Assembly: GCF_003428335.1 (NCBI RefSeq)
Contig: NZ_CP031704.1
Coordinates: forward strand, 4,154,001-4,218,000
DNA: 64,000 bases
Source of the DNA: Solimonas sp. K1W22B-7
GTDB taxonomy: Bacteria > Pseudomonadota > Gammaproteobacteria > Nevskiales > Nevskiaceae
Direction of reading: 5' to 3'
Of the stretch, positions 35,482 through 43,976 are shown piece by piece. The translations under genes were made by a program, and so were the position numbers. Each line of letters opens with the position of its first letter. Position 1 is the first letter of the stretch. The notes under the pieces were generated by a model, which did no database searches, was not told the origin of the DNA, and was given only the letters and a program-made list of their open reading frames with translations.

Positions 35482-35513
35482 AAAAATGCCGCCCACTGGG
35501 CGGCATTTTTTTC
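35482..35513 (+). terminator. Intrinsic terminator of pilA
   Basis: ATGCCGCCCA-C-TGGGCGGCAT forms a 10-bp stem followed by seven T, 17 bp after the pilA stop. It is a textbook terminator and suggests that the next gene has its own promoter or depends on read-through. Confidence 0.92.
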
Positions 35514-35716
35514 GTTCCCTGCGCCCTTCGCAGGCTGCGTAAAGCCAAGCGGCGGCACCCGGAGCAGGCGCGTTGATGGGTTCCTCGGGAACCGCTGCGC
35601 ATGCCGTACACCCTCGCCCGCAGTTTCGGCACGACCTCGCAGATGAGAGAATGCCTGGGCTCGCCGACGTGGAATTTCCTGCAGACTGGCGAAGCGCCTT
35701 TTTGACCTGTGCAATC

Positions 35717-36922
35717 ATGAATACAGCCCTCTCCGAGTCCACCTCGCGCTCAATCCTCGAACCGCAGGATCTCGAACTGACGATCCTGATGCCCTGCCTC
35801 GACGAAGCCGAGACCGTGGCAACCTGCGTGAAAAAGGCGCGCCGGTTCCTGGACAGCCAGGGAATAGCCGGCGAAGTGCTGGTGGCAGACAATGGTTCCA
35901 CCGATGGCTCTCAGGAATTGGCGTTCGCCGCCGGAGCTCGCGTCGAACACATAGCCGAGAAGGGCTACGGCAGCGCCCTGCTAGGCGGAATCCGTGCCGC
36001 ACGGGGGCGATATGTGATCATGGGGGATGCGGACGACAGCTATGATTTCTCGCGCCTGACCTCCTTCATCGACAAACTCCGGGATGGACACGCCATGGTC
36101 GTGGGCAACCGCTTCCAGGGCGGCATCGAGCCCGGAGCGATGCCCTTCCTGCATCGCTACCTGGGAAACCCGGTCTTGAGCTTTGTCGGCCGGCTGTTCT
36201 TCGGAGCCGGGATCGGCGACTTCCACTGCGGGCTTCGCGGCTTCGATCGCAATGCGATCCTGGGACTGTCGCTTCAATCCTCCGGGATGGAGTTCGCAAG
36301 CGAGATGATCGTCAAAACGACGCTTGCCGGATTGTCGATGGCCGAAGTCCCCACGACGCTCGCGCCTGCCGGTCGCACTCGCCCGCCGCATCTGCGTAGC
36401 TGGCGCGATGGCTGGCGGCATCTGCGCTTCCTCCTGATGATGAGCCCGCGCTGGCTGTTCCTGTATCCCGGCATGATGCTGATAGCCATCGGCTTGCTTG
36501 CTCAGTTGATGATCCTGCAAGGGCCGATCGTGGTGCGCGGCGTCGGATTCGACATTCACACCATGCTGTACGCCTCCGCCGGCACTGTGCTGGGCGTTCA
36601 GCTGATCGTGTTCGCGCTGCTCGCGCGCGCGATTGGCCATCTCAAGCAAGTGCTGCCGCCCAGCAAATGGTTCAACCATTGCTTGCGCCTGTTCTCGCTG
36701 GAGCGAGGCATCCTGCTGGGTCTGCTGGTATTTGGCGGCGGACTGTCGTTGGCGCTGCTGTCCGTGAATCTATGGCTCGCCGCGAACATGTCCACACTTG
36801 ATCCCGCTTCGATGATGCGCGTGGCGATTCCTTCCGTCACGTTCATGCTCACGGGTGCCGAGATTGTCTTCGCCTCCTTCATCCTCAGCTTCATTGACGT
36901 AAAGCCGTGCGGGAAGATGTAA
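35717..36922 (+). CDS. GT2 glycosyltransferase with C-terminal membrane segments (DPM1/ArnC-like)
   Basis: A 401-residue family 2 glycosyltransferase. The catalytic domain starts LTILMPCLDEAETV, has the nucleotide-binding VADNGSTDGS (56-65) and the metal-binding DADDS (104-108). The C-terminal ~130 residues have about four hydrophobic segments. Such enzymes move a sugar from a nucleotide onto a polyprenyl phosphate at the inner membrane. ATG 35717 is chosen because the family similarity begins just after it; the frame is open upstream. The gene lies 6 bp before the GT-C-like gene and looks less GC-rich than neighbours. Confidence 0.87.
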   Translation: MNTALSESTSRSILEPQDLELTILMPCLDEAETVATCVKKARRFLDSQGIAGEVLVADNGSTDGSQELAFAAGARVEHIAEKGYGSALLGGIRAARGRYVIMGDADDSYDFSRLTSFIDKLRDGHAMVVGNRFQGGIEPGAMPFLHRYLGNPVLSFVGRLFFGAGIGDFHCGLRGFDRNAILGLSLQSSGMEFASEMIVKTTLAGLSMAEVPTTLAPAGRTRPPHLRSWRDGWRHLRFLLMMSPRWLFLYPGMMLIAIGLLAQLMILQGPIVVRGVGFDIHTMLYASAGTVLGVQLIVFALLARAIGHLKQVLPPSKWFNHCLRLFSLERGILLGLLVFGGGLSLALLSVNLWLAANMSTLDPASMMRVAIPSVTFMLTGAEIVFASFILSFIDVKPCGKM

Positions 36923-36928
36923 CGGCGC

Positions 36929-39010
36929 ATGGATAGGCTCGTCGGCGCGGCGCCGTCTGCCCCAGGGACAGTTGGCATCATCGCGAGCTGGCGCGTCTTC
37001 GCTTACCTGTCGTCCACACTGGCCGCTGTGGCCTGGACGCTGTATGCGGGCAAGGACTTGAACTGGGATTCCCTGAACTACCATCTGTATGCCGGCTTCA
37101 GCGCTCTGAACGATCGCTTTTCGACAGACTACTTTGCGGCGAGCCTGCAGGGATATCTCAATCCGTATGCACACGCTCCGTTCTATCTCATGGTGCAAGC
37201 TCAATGGCCCTCATGGGCCATCGGCACTGCATTCGCCTGCTTTCATGCCCTGAACCTTTGGCTCTGTTATGAACTTGCCCTGACCCTGATTCCCGGTCCG
37301 GCGCGAACGAAAACCCAATGCACCGCGCTCCTGGGCATGGCCCTGGCGGCACTGAACCCGGTCTTTCTGCAGGAGTTGGGCTCCTCATTCAACGACATTT
37401 CCACCAGCGTACTGGTGGTGGGCGGCTGGGTCGCGCTGGCCAAGGGCCTGCATCGCCCCTCCTGGCAGCGGTGGGCGCTGGGTGGTTTGCTGCTGGGAGC
37501 CGCGGCAGCACTCAAGCTGAGCAACGCGATATTTTGTCTGGCGTCGGCACCCATGCTGTTGTTTCTGACGTCCGGGGCTGAGCGCCTGAGATATGCCGGA
37601 GTACTCTGCGTGGCGGGTTGTCTCGGCTTTTTCGGAGCTTCGGGGCCCTGGGCCTATCGCCTTTGGCAGGAGTTCGGGAACCCTTACTTCCCGATGCTCA
37701 ACGAATACTTCAAGTCGCCACATCTGACCTCGGCGCCTTTCAAACACCTCCGCTTCGTCCCCGAGTCCGTCGTCGACGCCTTCTTGCGCCCGTTCCAGAT
37801 GGCTTGGCCCATTGCCGACGTGCATACGGAACCAAGAGCCCCGGACATTCGTTACGCGACGCTGATGCTTTTGATCCCCGCGTGGCTTTTCCTGAATCGC
37901 TTCAGGGTATCTCCAGCAGGAGCCCCCCAGATCCCTGACACCGCCGCATCGTTCCGCGTGTTGCCAGCAGTGGTGTTGAGCGTCTGCATCGCCTGGATTC
38001 TCTGGCTTTGGACCTCCGGAAACAGCCGCTACTTCCTGCCCATGAGCTGCATCGCCGGCGTGCTGATCGCCGTGCTCCTCGTCAATGTGTTGAGGGGTCC
38101 GCGTGCGATGGCTTACGCCATCGCAGGACTTCTCGGGATGCAGGCACTCAATGCCTACATGAGTCCGAGTCGCTGGACCCCCGCGCCCTGGGACGACCAG
38201 TGGTTCGATTTGCAAATCCCCGAGAGATTTCAGACCGCACCCTATCTTTACCTGTCGGTATCATCCCCTTCGCTCAGTTTTCTACTGCCCTATCTGGCTC
38301 CTGGATCCGGACTGATCAATATCAGCGGGACTCACATTCTCGACCCGGACGGAGCAAATGGCACGAAAGTGCGGGAACTGATGGCTCGCAACAGGGGTCG
38401 GGTCCGCATGATCGCAGAGGTACATCTTGTTACCAGGGACGGCGCTCCCGCTCCCGCAATCACTGACTACGACCATCGGCTACAGAAATTTGGCCTTCGC
38501 GTTGATCCGGCGGACTGCGCCTATTTCAGGGTTATCGGAGATTTTTACTCGGTCGTCGTGGGCTCATCCGAGAGTAGTCCTCATCCTCCGCCCGCGAAAT
38601 CAACCGGGGACACTTATGCTTTCACTTGCGGCCTGCATCCGCTGCCAACCGTAGACCGGGTGGCGTCGCATGAAGCCCAGGAGCACGCGGACGTTGTTTT
38701 CAATCGAATTGAGGATAGCTGCCCCGATTTTTTCTCGCCGCGACGGCCGGTGACCGAAAGAAAAAACATGGGCTGGAGGCGAATATATGTCAATACGGAC
38801 ACACAGTTGTGGACTTACAACGACCTGGTTCTGGCGCTGCGCTATCCGATCGACTCTCAGCCCGTTTATCTTGGAAAGATGCATGATTGGGGGCAGAAAA
38901 CGCAGAGCATAGATTGCCCGAAGAGACGCGCTCCATTCTCCGAGCGCGCTTCATTTTCCGAAAAGACACCACAACCGCTTCGCAGGGCAGCCAATGTCAC
39001 CCCCGAGTAA
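36929..39010 (+). CDS. Polytopic GT-C-like membrane protein, putative glycosyltransferase
   Basis: A 693-residue protein with roughly ten hydrophobic segments in its first 420 residues and a soluble C-terminal part of about 270 residues. The first periplasmic loop reads KDLNWDSLNYHLYAG, with acidic residues D43 and D47 where GT-C enzymes (using lipid-linked sugars) carry their catalytic acidic motif. The C-terminal domain has no match I know. It directly follows the GT2 gene, which could supply a polyprenyl-linked sugar. Target could be pilin, lipopolysaccharide or another glycan. Base composition is lower in GC, suggesting transfer. Confidence 0.7.
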   Translation: MDRLVGAAPSAPGTVGIIASWRVFAYLSSTLAAVAWTLYAGKDLNWDSLNYHLYAGFSALNDRFSTDYFAASLQGYLNPYAHAPFYLMVQAQWPSWAIGTAFACFHALNLWLCYELALTLIPGPARTKTQCTALLGMALAALNPVFLQELGSSFNDISTSVLVVGGWVALAKGLHRPSWQRWALGGLLLGAAAALKLSNAIFCLASAPMLLFLTSGAERLRYAGVLCVAGCLGFFGASGPWAYRLWQEFGNPYFPMLNEYFKSPHLTSAPFKHLRFVPESVVDAFLRPFQMAWPIADVHTEPRAPDIRYATLMLLIPAWLFLNRFRVSPAGAPQIPDTAASFRVLPAVVLSVCIAWILWLWTSGNSRYFLPMSCIAGVLIAVLLVNVLRGPRAMAYAIAGLLGMQALNAYMSPSRWTPAPWDDQWFDLQIPERFQTAPYLYLSVSSPSLSFLLPYLAPGSGLINISGTHILDPDGANGTKVRELMARNRGRVRMIAEVHLVTRDGAPAPAITDYDHRLQKFGLRVDPADCAYFRVIGDFYSVVVGSSESSPHPPPAKSTGDTYAFTCGLHPLPTVDRVASHEAQEHADVVFNRIEDSCPDFFSPRRPVTERKNMGWRRIYVNTDTQLWTYNDLVLALRYPIDSQPVYLGKMHDWGQKTQSIDCPKRRAPFSERASFSEKTPQPLRRAANVTPE

Positions 39011-39094
39011 CGAATTCGATGGTCTGCAAGGGAGTGGTCGCCAACGCCCCACACCCCTGTCGCAACATCAGCGGCATGCAATCCGAGCCCTGGA

Positions 39095-39763
39095 ATGGCT
39101 GCTCTAGACTACTTTTCGTTTGGCCACCCGCTCAGCTTCATCCGCACGTTCTTTGCAATGCGCGCGCGCCGGCGCATGTTCGACCTGTTCATGGACTGGG
39201 CGCACCCATCGTCGGAGGACGTGGTGCTCGACCTCGGCGTCACCCCGGACGAAAGCCTGCCCGAGAGCAACTTCTTCGAGCGTCACTACCCGTACCCGGC
39301 GCGGCTCATCGCCGCCAGCATCGAGGACGCCTCCAATCTGGCGCGCGCCTTCCCGGGTGTGACGTTCCGGCAGATCGAGCCCGGCCCCCTGCCCTTTCCC
39401 GACAAGGCCTTCCGGTACCTTTTCTGCTCCGCGGTGGTCGAGCACGTCGGCACGCGCGAGGACCAGCGCCGCTTCCTGGCCGAGCTCAGCCGCGTCAGTG
39501 AAGCCTTCTTCGTGACCACGCCCAACCGCTGGTTCCCGGTGGAGTTCCACACCATCCTGCCGCTGATCCACTGGCTGCCGCAGCGGCTGCATCAGCGGCT
39601 GCTGCGCCTGCTCGGCCTGGGCCGCTGGGCCGACACGCAGATGCTCAACCTGCTTTCGGGCAGCGAGCTCACCGGCCTGTTCCCCGCGGGGGCGGAAGTC
39701 GTTCTGAAGCGGATCAGGCTGGCGGGCATGACCTCGAACCTCGTGGTCATGGGCCGCTCCTGA
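39095..39763 (+). CDS. Class I methyltransferase-like protein with non-canonical SAM motif
   Basis: A 222-residue protein that reads as a Rossmann methyltransferase in its later motifs (LPFPDKAFRYLFCSAVVEHVG, then FVTTPNRWFPVEFHT). The usual motif I (DxGxGxG) is replaced by LDLGVTPDESLPESNFFE (46-63). That variant recurs in glycan-cluster methyltransferases and may alter SAM binding. The stop overlaps the next ATG in TGATG, so it is translationally coupled to the GtrA gene. Methylation of a sugar or lipid is inferred from neighbours. Confidence 0.75.
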   Translation: MAALDYFSFGHPLSFIRTFFAMRARRRMFDLFMDWAHPSSEDVVLDLGVTPDESLPESNFFERHYPYPARLIAASIEDASNLARAFPGVTFRQIEPGPLPFPDKAFRYLFCSAVVEHVGTREDQRRFLAELSRVSEAFFVTTPNRWFPVEFHTILPLIHWLPQRLHQRLLRLLGLGRWADTQMLNLLSGSELTGLFPAGAEVVLKRIRLAGMTSNLVVMGRS

Positions 39764-40164
39764 TGGCCGCCCCGCAGGGGACCGCGGCGATCAACCCGCG
39801 GCAGACCGCCCGCTACCTGGTGTCGGGCGCGATCGCCGCGGGGGCCTACATGGCCGTCACCGTCTGGTGCCGGCAGGCGGCCGGCCTGAGCCTGCTGGTC
39901 TCCGGCATCGCGGGCTACGTCTGCGCCATGCCCTGCGCCTACCTGCTGCACCGCTACTACTCGTTCCGCTCGCGGCAACCGCCCGCGCGGGAGGCCGGCA
40001 AGTTCATCGCGACATCCGTCATCGGCGCTATGCTATCGGGGCTCATTCCACAGTGGCTGTCCGCCGGCGGGACTCCCCTGGCGGCCGCCCTCACCGTGAC
40101 ATCCATCGTGGTACCGATCATCAACTACCTGGTTCTCGCACTCTGGGTGTTCAAGCGGCCATGA
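39763..40164 (+). CDS. GtrA-family membrane protein
   Basis: A 133-residue protein with four hydrophobic segments (about residues 16-35, 40-58, 81-96 and 104-128) and the GtrA pattern ending in INYLVLALWVFKRP. GtrA proteins are thought to move or help move polyprenyl-linked sugars across the inner membrane, usually with a GT2 enzyme like the one at 35717. Starts and stops overlap both neighbours (TGATG and ATGA), so it belongs to a tight four-gene unit. Confidence 0.88.
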   Translation: MAAPQGTAAINPRQTARYLVSGAIAAGAYMAVTVWCRQAAGLSLLVSGIAGYVCAMPCAYLLHRYYSFRSRQPPAREAGKFIATSVIGAMLSGLIPQWLSAGGTPLAAALTVTSIVVPIINYLVLALWVFKRP

Positions 40165-41129
40165 GCATGGACGCCCCGGTGCAGTATCCCTACCGCCATC
40201 TGCTGCGGGAGGAGGAGCGGCTCGAGCTCTCGCGGCCCGACACGCCCCGCGTCCTGCGGGACATCGGCCTGCTCTGGGCCCAGATCCTGCTGGCCTGGGC
40301 CGGCGCCTGGTACCTGGGGTCGGCCTGGGCCATCGCCCTGGCGATGCTGGTGGTGGGCAACCGCTACTACGCCCTCTACATTATCGGCCACGACGGCCTG
40401 CACCGGCGCCTGCACGGCGACGTCCGCATCAACGACCTGATCAACGACGGCCTGATCCTCGCTCCGATCGGGGCGATCACCAGGGTCAACCGTCTGAACC
40501 ACATGCAGCACCACCGGACCCTGGGCCGGCCCGGCGACCCCGACCTGTTCAAGTACCGCAGCCGGGAGAAGCTCTCCGCGGGCGCGCTGCTGCTGAGCTT
40601 CACCGGCCTGCCCCTGGTGCTGCGCGCCGCCGGCAATGTCTTCGGCCCCGGCAAGACCGCCGCGGCCGCGGTGGCGCGGCCGAAGCACAGCCGCAGGGAC
40701 CTGGCCATCCTGGGGCTATGGCAGCTTGCGCTGATCGGCGGGCTCACGCTGGCCTTCGGCTGGTGGGGCTACCCGCTGCTGTGGCTGCTGCCGGTGGCGA
40801 TGCTCACGGTGGCCTTCGACCTGCTGCGGGTGTTCTCCGAGCATTCCGTAGAGAACGAGACCGCCGGAACCACTCTCGCCGAGCGGATGGTGATGGTGGA
40901 GAGCTCCTTTCCCGAGCGCCTGCTGTTCTCCCCCATGAACATGAACCACCACGTGGCGCACCATCTCTGGCCCACCATCCCCTACTACCACCTGCCGCGC
41001 GCCACCGCCCTGCTGGAAGCCCGCGCGCTGGACACGGGCACGCCGATCGTGCGGCGGCGCGGCTACTGCCGCTACCTACTGGCCTGCCTCGCGCGCGCCG
41101 CCGGATCGCGCTTCACCCCCGCGCCATGA
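40161..41129 (+). CDS. Fatty acid desaturase-like membrane di-iron protein
   Basis: A 322-residue membrane enzyme with the histidine boxes of fatty acid desaturases/hydroxylases: HDGLH (77-81) with H85, HMQHH (114-118) and NHHVAHH (262-268). Hydrophobic segments lie around residues 35-75 and 185-220. These boxes bind a di-iron centre and insert a double bond or hydroxyl into an acyl chain or other lipid. It overlaps the GtrA gene (ATGA) and the next methyltransferase gene. A desaturase inside a glycan-type cluster is unusual. Confidence 0.87.
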   Translation: MSMDAPVQYPYRHLLREEERLELSRPDTPRVLRDIGLLWAQILLAWAGAWYLGSAWAIALAMLVVGNRYYALYIIGHDGLHRRLHGDVRINDLINDGLILAPIGAITRVNRLNHMQHHRTLGRPGDPDLFKYRSREKLSAGALLLSFTGLPLVLRAAGNVFGPGKTAAAAVARPKHSRRDLAILGLWQLALIGGLTLAFGWWGYPLLWLLPVAMLTVAFDLLRVFSEHSVENETAGTTLAERMVMVESSFPERLLFSPMNMNHHVAHHLWPTIPYYHLPRATALLEARALDTGTPIVRRRGYCRYLLACLARAAGSRFTPAP

Positions 41130-42127
41130 ATGACGCCGGGGGCGCCATGCCCGACACGGCTCCGCTGATCTCCACGGAGGTCGTCGGCAGCTGCCCGGTC
41201 TGCTCGGGCAGCGAGCGCGCCAGGATCGCGGCCGGGCAAGACTACGAGTACGAGAGCTGCCGCAACGAGTGGACGATGTGGCAGTGCCGGCGCTGCAGCC
41301 ATGCCTGGCTCGATCCGCGGCCGGCCGACCGCGAGCTGGGCGTCATCTATCCCCGGCACTACTACTCGTACGACTTCGAGAAAAAGATCAACCCCATTGC
41401 CGTGAAGGGCAAGGCCTGGCTCGACCGCCGCAAGCTGGCCGGGCTGGCGGCGCAGCTGCGGCACCCCCCGCAAGGCTACCTGGACGTGGGCTGCGGCACC
41501 GGCCGCTTCCTGCGCATGGCCGAGAAGTTCGACCTGCCCCGGTCACGGATCGCCGGCATCGAGCTGTCGGAGCCCGCCATCGCCGCCCTGCGCGCCGACG
41601 GCTTCAGCGCCGAATGCGCCACGGTGGAAGCCTCGCAGCTGGTCAGGACCGGGCGCTTCGACCTGATCACCATGTTCCACGTCATCGAGCACGTCGCCGA
41701 TCCGCGGGAGGTCGTGGCGCGGCTGGCGCAGGCCCTGGAAGAAGGCGGCATCCTGGCCATCGAAACCCCCAACCTCGAGTCCCTGGACGCGCGGCTGTTC
41801 AGGGCCCGCTGGTGGGGCGGGTATCACTTTCCGCGCCACTGGCACATCTTCACCCTGGCGTCCCTGACGCAGCTGCTGCGCCAGGCGGGGCTGGAGGTGG
41901 AGACCGTCCGCTACCAGCCCGGCCATTCCTTCTGGCTGTTCTCCCTGCATCACGCCCTGAAGTACGGCCGCTGCCGCAACCGCCGCGCCGCCGGGCTGGT
42001 CCATCCCCTGCGCAGCCTGCCGGCGCTGATCCTGGCCACCGGCTTCGACATCCTGCGCTCCTGGCTGGGCTTCCATACCTCCGCGATGATGGTCGTCGCC
42101 AGGCGCCGGCCCGCACAGCCGGGGTAA
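41126..42127 (+). CDS. Class I SAM-dependent methyltransferase with N-terminal zinc ribbon
   Basis: A 333-residue protein. Cysteines C23, C26, C54 and C57 (CPVC...CRRC) form a putative zinc ribbon. The methyltransferase fold has motif I LDVGCGTG (119-126), IELSEPAIAAL and FHVIEHVADP. This architecture is common in methyltransferases of glycan and antibiotic clusters. The ATG overlaps the desaturase stop (ATGA), completing a translationally coupled unit of four genes that ends 94 bp before pilB. Confidence 0.85.
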   Translation: MNDAGGAMPDTAPLISTEVVGSCPVCSGSERARIAAGQDYEYESCRNEWTMWQCRRCSHAWLDPRPADRELGVIYPRHYYSYDFEKKINPIAVKGKAWLDRRKLAGLAAQLRHPPQGYLDVGCGTGRFLRMAEKFDLPRSRIAGIELSEPAIAALRADGFSAECATVEASQLVRTGRFDLITMFHVIEHVADPREVVARLAQALEEGGILAIETPNLESLDARLFRARWWGGYHFPRHWHIFTLASLTQLLRQAGLEVETVRYQPGHSFWLFSLHHALKYGRCRNRRAAGLVHPLRSLPALILATGFDILRSWLGFHTSAMMVVARRRPAQPG

Positions 42128-42221
42128 CGTCGCGTCCCGCCAGGCGTAGGCGCCGCTGGGCGAAACTTTTGGCTACCGCTTAGCGTTTGGGCTAGTCTTC
42201 ATCTCGTATCCGGAGAATCTC

Positions 42222-43955
42222 ATGGCCATCAGCCCTCAAACCCCGACCCCGACCGCCTTCCTCGGCGGCCTGGCCCGTCGCCTGGTGGCGGACGGCATCC
42301 TGAGCGAGGACAAGGGCCGCGAGTTGCAGCAGCAGGCCATGAAGTCCGGGACCCCCTTCGTCAAGCTGCTGGTGGACTCCAAGCTGGCCTCCCCGGCGCG
42401 GGTGGCCGAGGCCGCCAGCACCGAGTTCGGCGTACCGCTGGTGGACCTGTCGACCATCGAGATCGACTCCGCGGCCTTCAAGGAGGTCAGCGAGAAGGTC
42501 ATGCGCAAGTCGCATGCCCTGCCGATCTTCAAACGCGGCAAGAAGATGTACGTCTGCGTTTCCGACCCCACCAACCTCTCGGCCCTGGACGAGATCAAGT
42601 TCGCCACCGGCAACATGACCGAGGCGATCCTGGTTGAGGAAGACAAGCTGGCCAAGGCGATCGACGCCGCCATCAATGCCCTCAATGCCTCGGACATGAC
42701 GGTCGAGGACGAAGACCTCGCCGACATCGACATCTCCGACGGCAGCGAGGACAAGGGCCCTGAGGTCACGCGCTCGGACGCCGACGATGCCCCGATCGTC
42801 AAGTTCGTCAACAAGATCCTGATCGACGCCATCAACCAGGGCGCCTCCGACGTCCATTTCGAGCCCTACGAAAAGACCTTCCGCATCCGCTACCGCCGCG
42901 ACGGCGAGCTCAAGACCATCTCCCAGCCGCCGATCAGCCAGGCCGTGCGCATCGCCGCCCGCGTCAAGGTCATGTCGCGCCTGGACCTGGCCGAGCGCCG
43001 CGTGCCGCAGGACGGACGCATCAAGCTGCACCTGTCCAAGACCAAGGCGATCGACTTCCGCGTCAGCACCTGCCCGACGCTGTTCGGCGAAAAGATCTGC
43101 TGCCGTATCCTCGACCCCAGCAGCGCGCAGCTCGGCATCGACGCGCTGGGCTACGAGGCGGAGCAGAAAGAGGCCTACATGAAGTCCCTGGCGGAGCCCC
43201 AGGGCATGATCCTGGTCACCGGCCCCACCGGCTCCGGCAAGACCGTGTCGCTGTACACCGGCCTGAACATCCTCAACACCGACGACATCAACATCTCCAC
43301 GGCGGAGGACCCGGCTGAAATCAACCTGCCGGGCATCAACCAGGTCAACGTGCAGCCCAAGGTCGGCCTGACCTTCGCCGCCGCGCTCAAGGCCTTCCTG
43401 CGCCAGGACCCCGACGTCATCATGGTCGGCGAAATCCGCGACCTGGAAACCGCTGAGATCGCGATCAAGGCGGCGCAGACCGGGCATCTGGTGCTGTCCA
43501 CCCTGCACACCAACGACGCGCCGCAGACCATCGTGCGCCTGATGAACATGGGCGTGCCGGCCTACAACATCGCCTCGACGCTGTCGCTGATCATCGCGCA
43601 GCGCCTGGCACGCCGCCTGTGCAAGATCTGCAAGCGCCCCGCCAACATCCCGCGCGCCGAGCTGATCAAGCAGGGCTTCACCGAACAGGAAGTCGACACC
43701 CCGGGCTTCACCACCTATGAAGCGGTGGGCTGCGATGCCTGCGACAACGGCTACAAGGGCCGTACCGGCATCTACCAGGTAATGCCGTTCAGCGACGCCA
43801 TGGGACGTATCATCATGGAAGGCGGCAACGCCATCGAGATCGCCGACCAGTCTGCCAAGGAAGGTATACTTGACCTGCGGCAATCGGCACTCAGGAAAGT
43901 CAAGGACGGACACATCGATCTCGCCCAGGCCAACGCCTGCACGGCGGGAGATTGA
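42222..43955 (+). CDS. pilB: Type IV pilus assembly ATPase PilB
   Basis: A 577-residue hexameric ATPase that drives pilus extension. It has an N-terminal T2SE_N domain, Walker A GPTGSGKTVSLY, the Asp box, Walker B DPDVIMVGEIRD, a His box around GHLVLSTLHTNDAP and a zinc-binding tetracysteine (CKICKRP...CDACDNG). The C-terminal tail differs slightly from the usual form but is full length. A CGGAGAA ribosome site precedes the ATG. It is followed by pilC and pilD. Confidence 0.96.
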   Translation: MAISPQTPTPTAFLGGLARRLVADGILSEDKGRELQQQAMKSGTPFVKLLVDSKLASPARVAEAASTEFGVPLVDLSTIEIDSAAFKEVSEKVMRKSHALPIFKRGKKMYVCVSDPTNLSALDEIKFATGNMTEAILVEEDKLAKAIDAAINALNASDMTVEDEDLADIDISDGSEDKGPEVTRSDADDAPIVKFVNKILIDAINQGASDVHFEPYEKTFRIRYRRDGELKTISQPPISQAVRIAARVKVMSRLDLAERRVPQDGRIKLHLSKTKAIDFRVSTCPTLFGEKICCRILDPSSAQLGIDALGYEAEQKEAYMKSLAEPQGMILVTGPTGSGKTVSLYTGLNILNTDDINISTAEDPAEINLPGINQVNVQPKVGLTFAAALKAFLRQDPDVIMVGEIRDLETAEIAIKAAQTGHLVLSTLHTNDAPQTIVRLMNMGVPAYNIASTLSLIIAQRLARRLCKICKRPANIPRAELIKQGFTEQEVDTPGFTTYEAVGCDACDNGYKGRTGIYQVMPFSDAMGRIIMEGGNAIEIADQSAKEGILDLRQSALRKVKDGHIDLAQANACTAGD

Positions 43956-43976
43956 GCTAGGGATCAGGGGGAGTTC

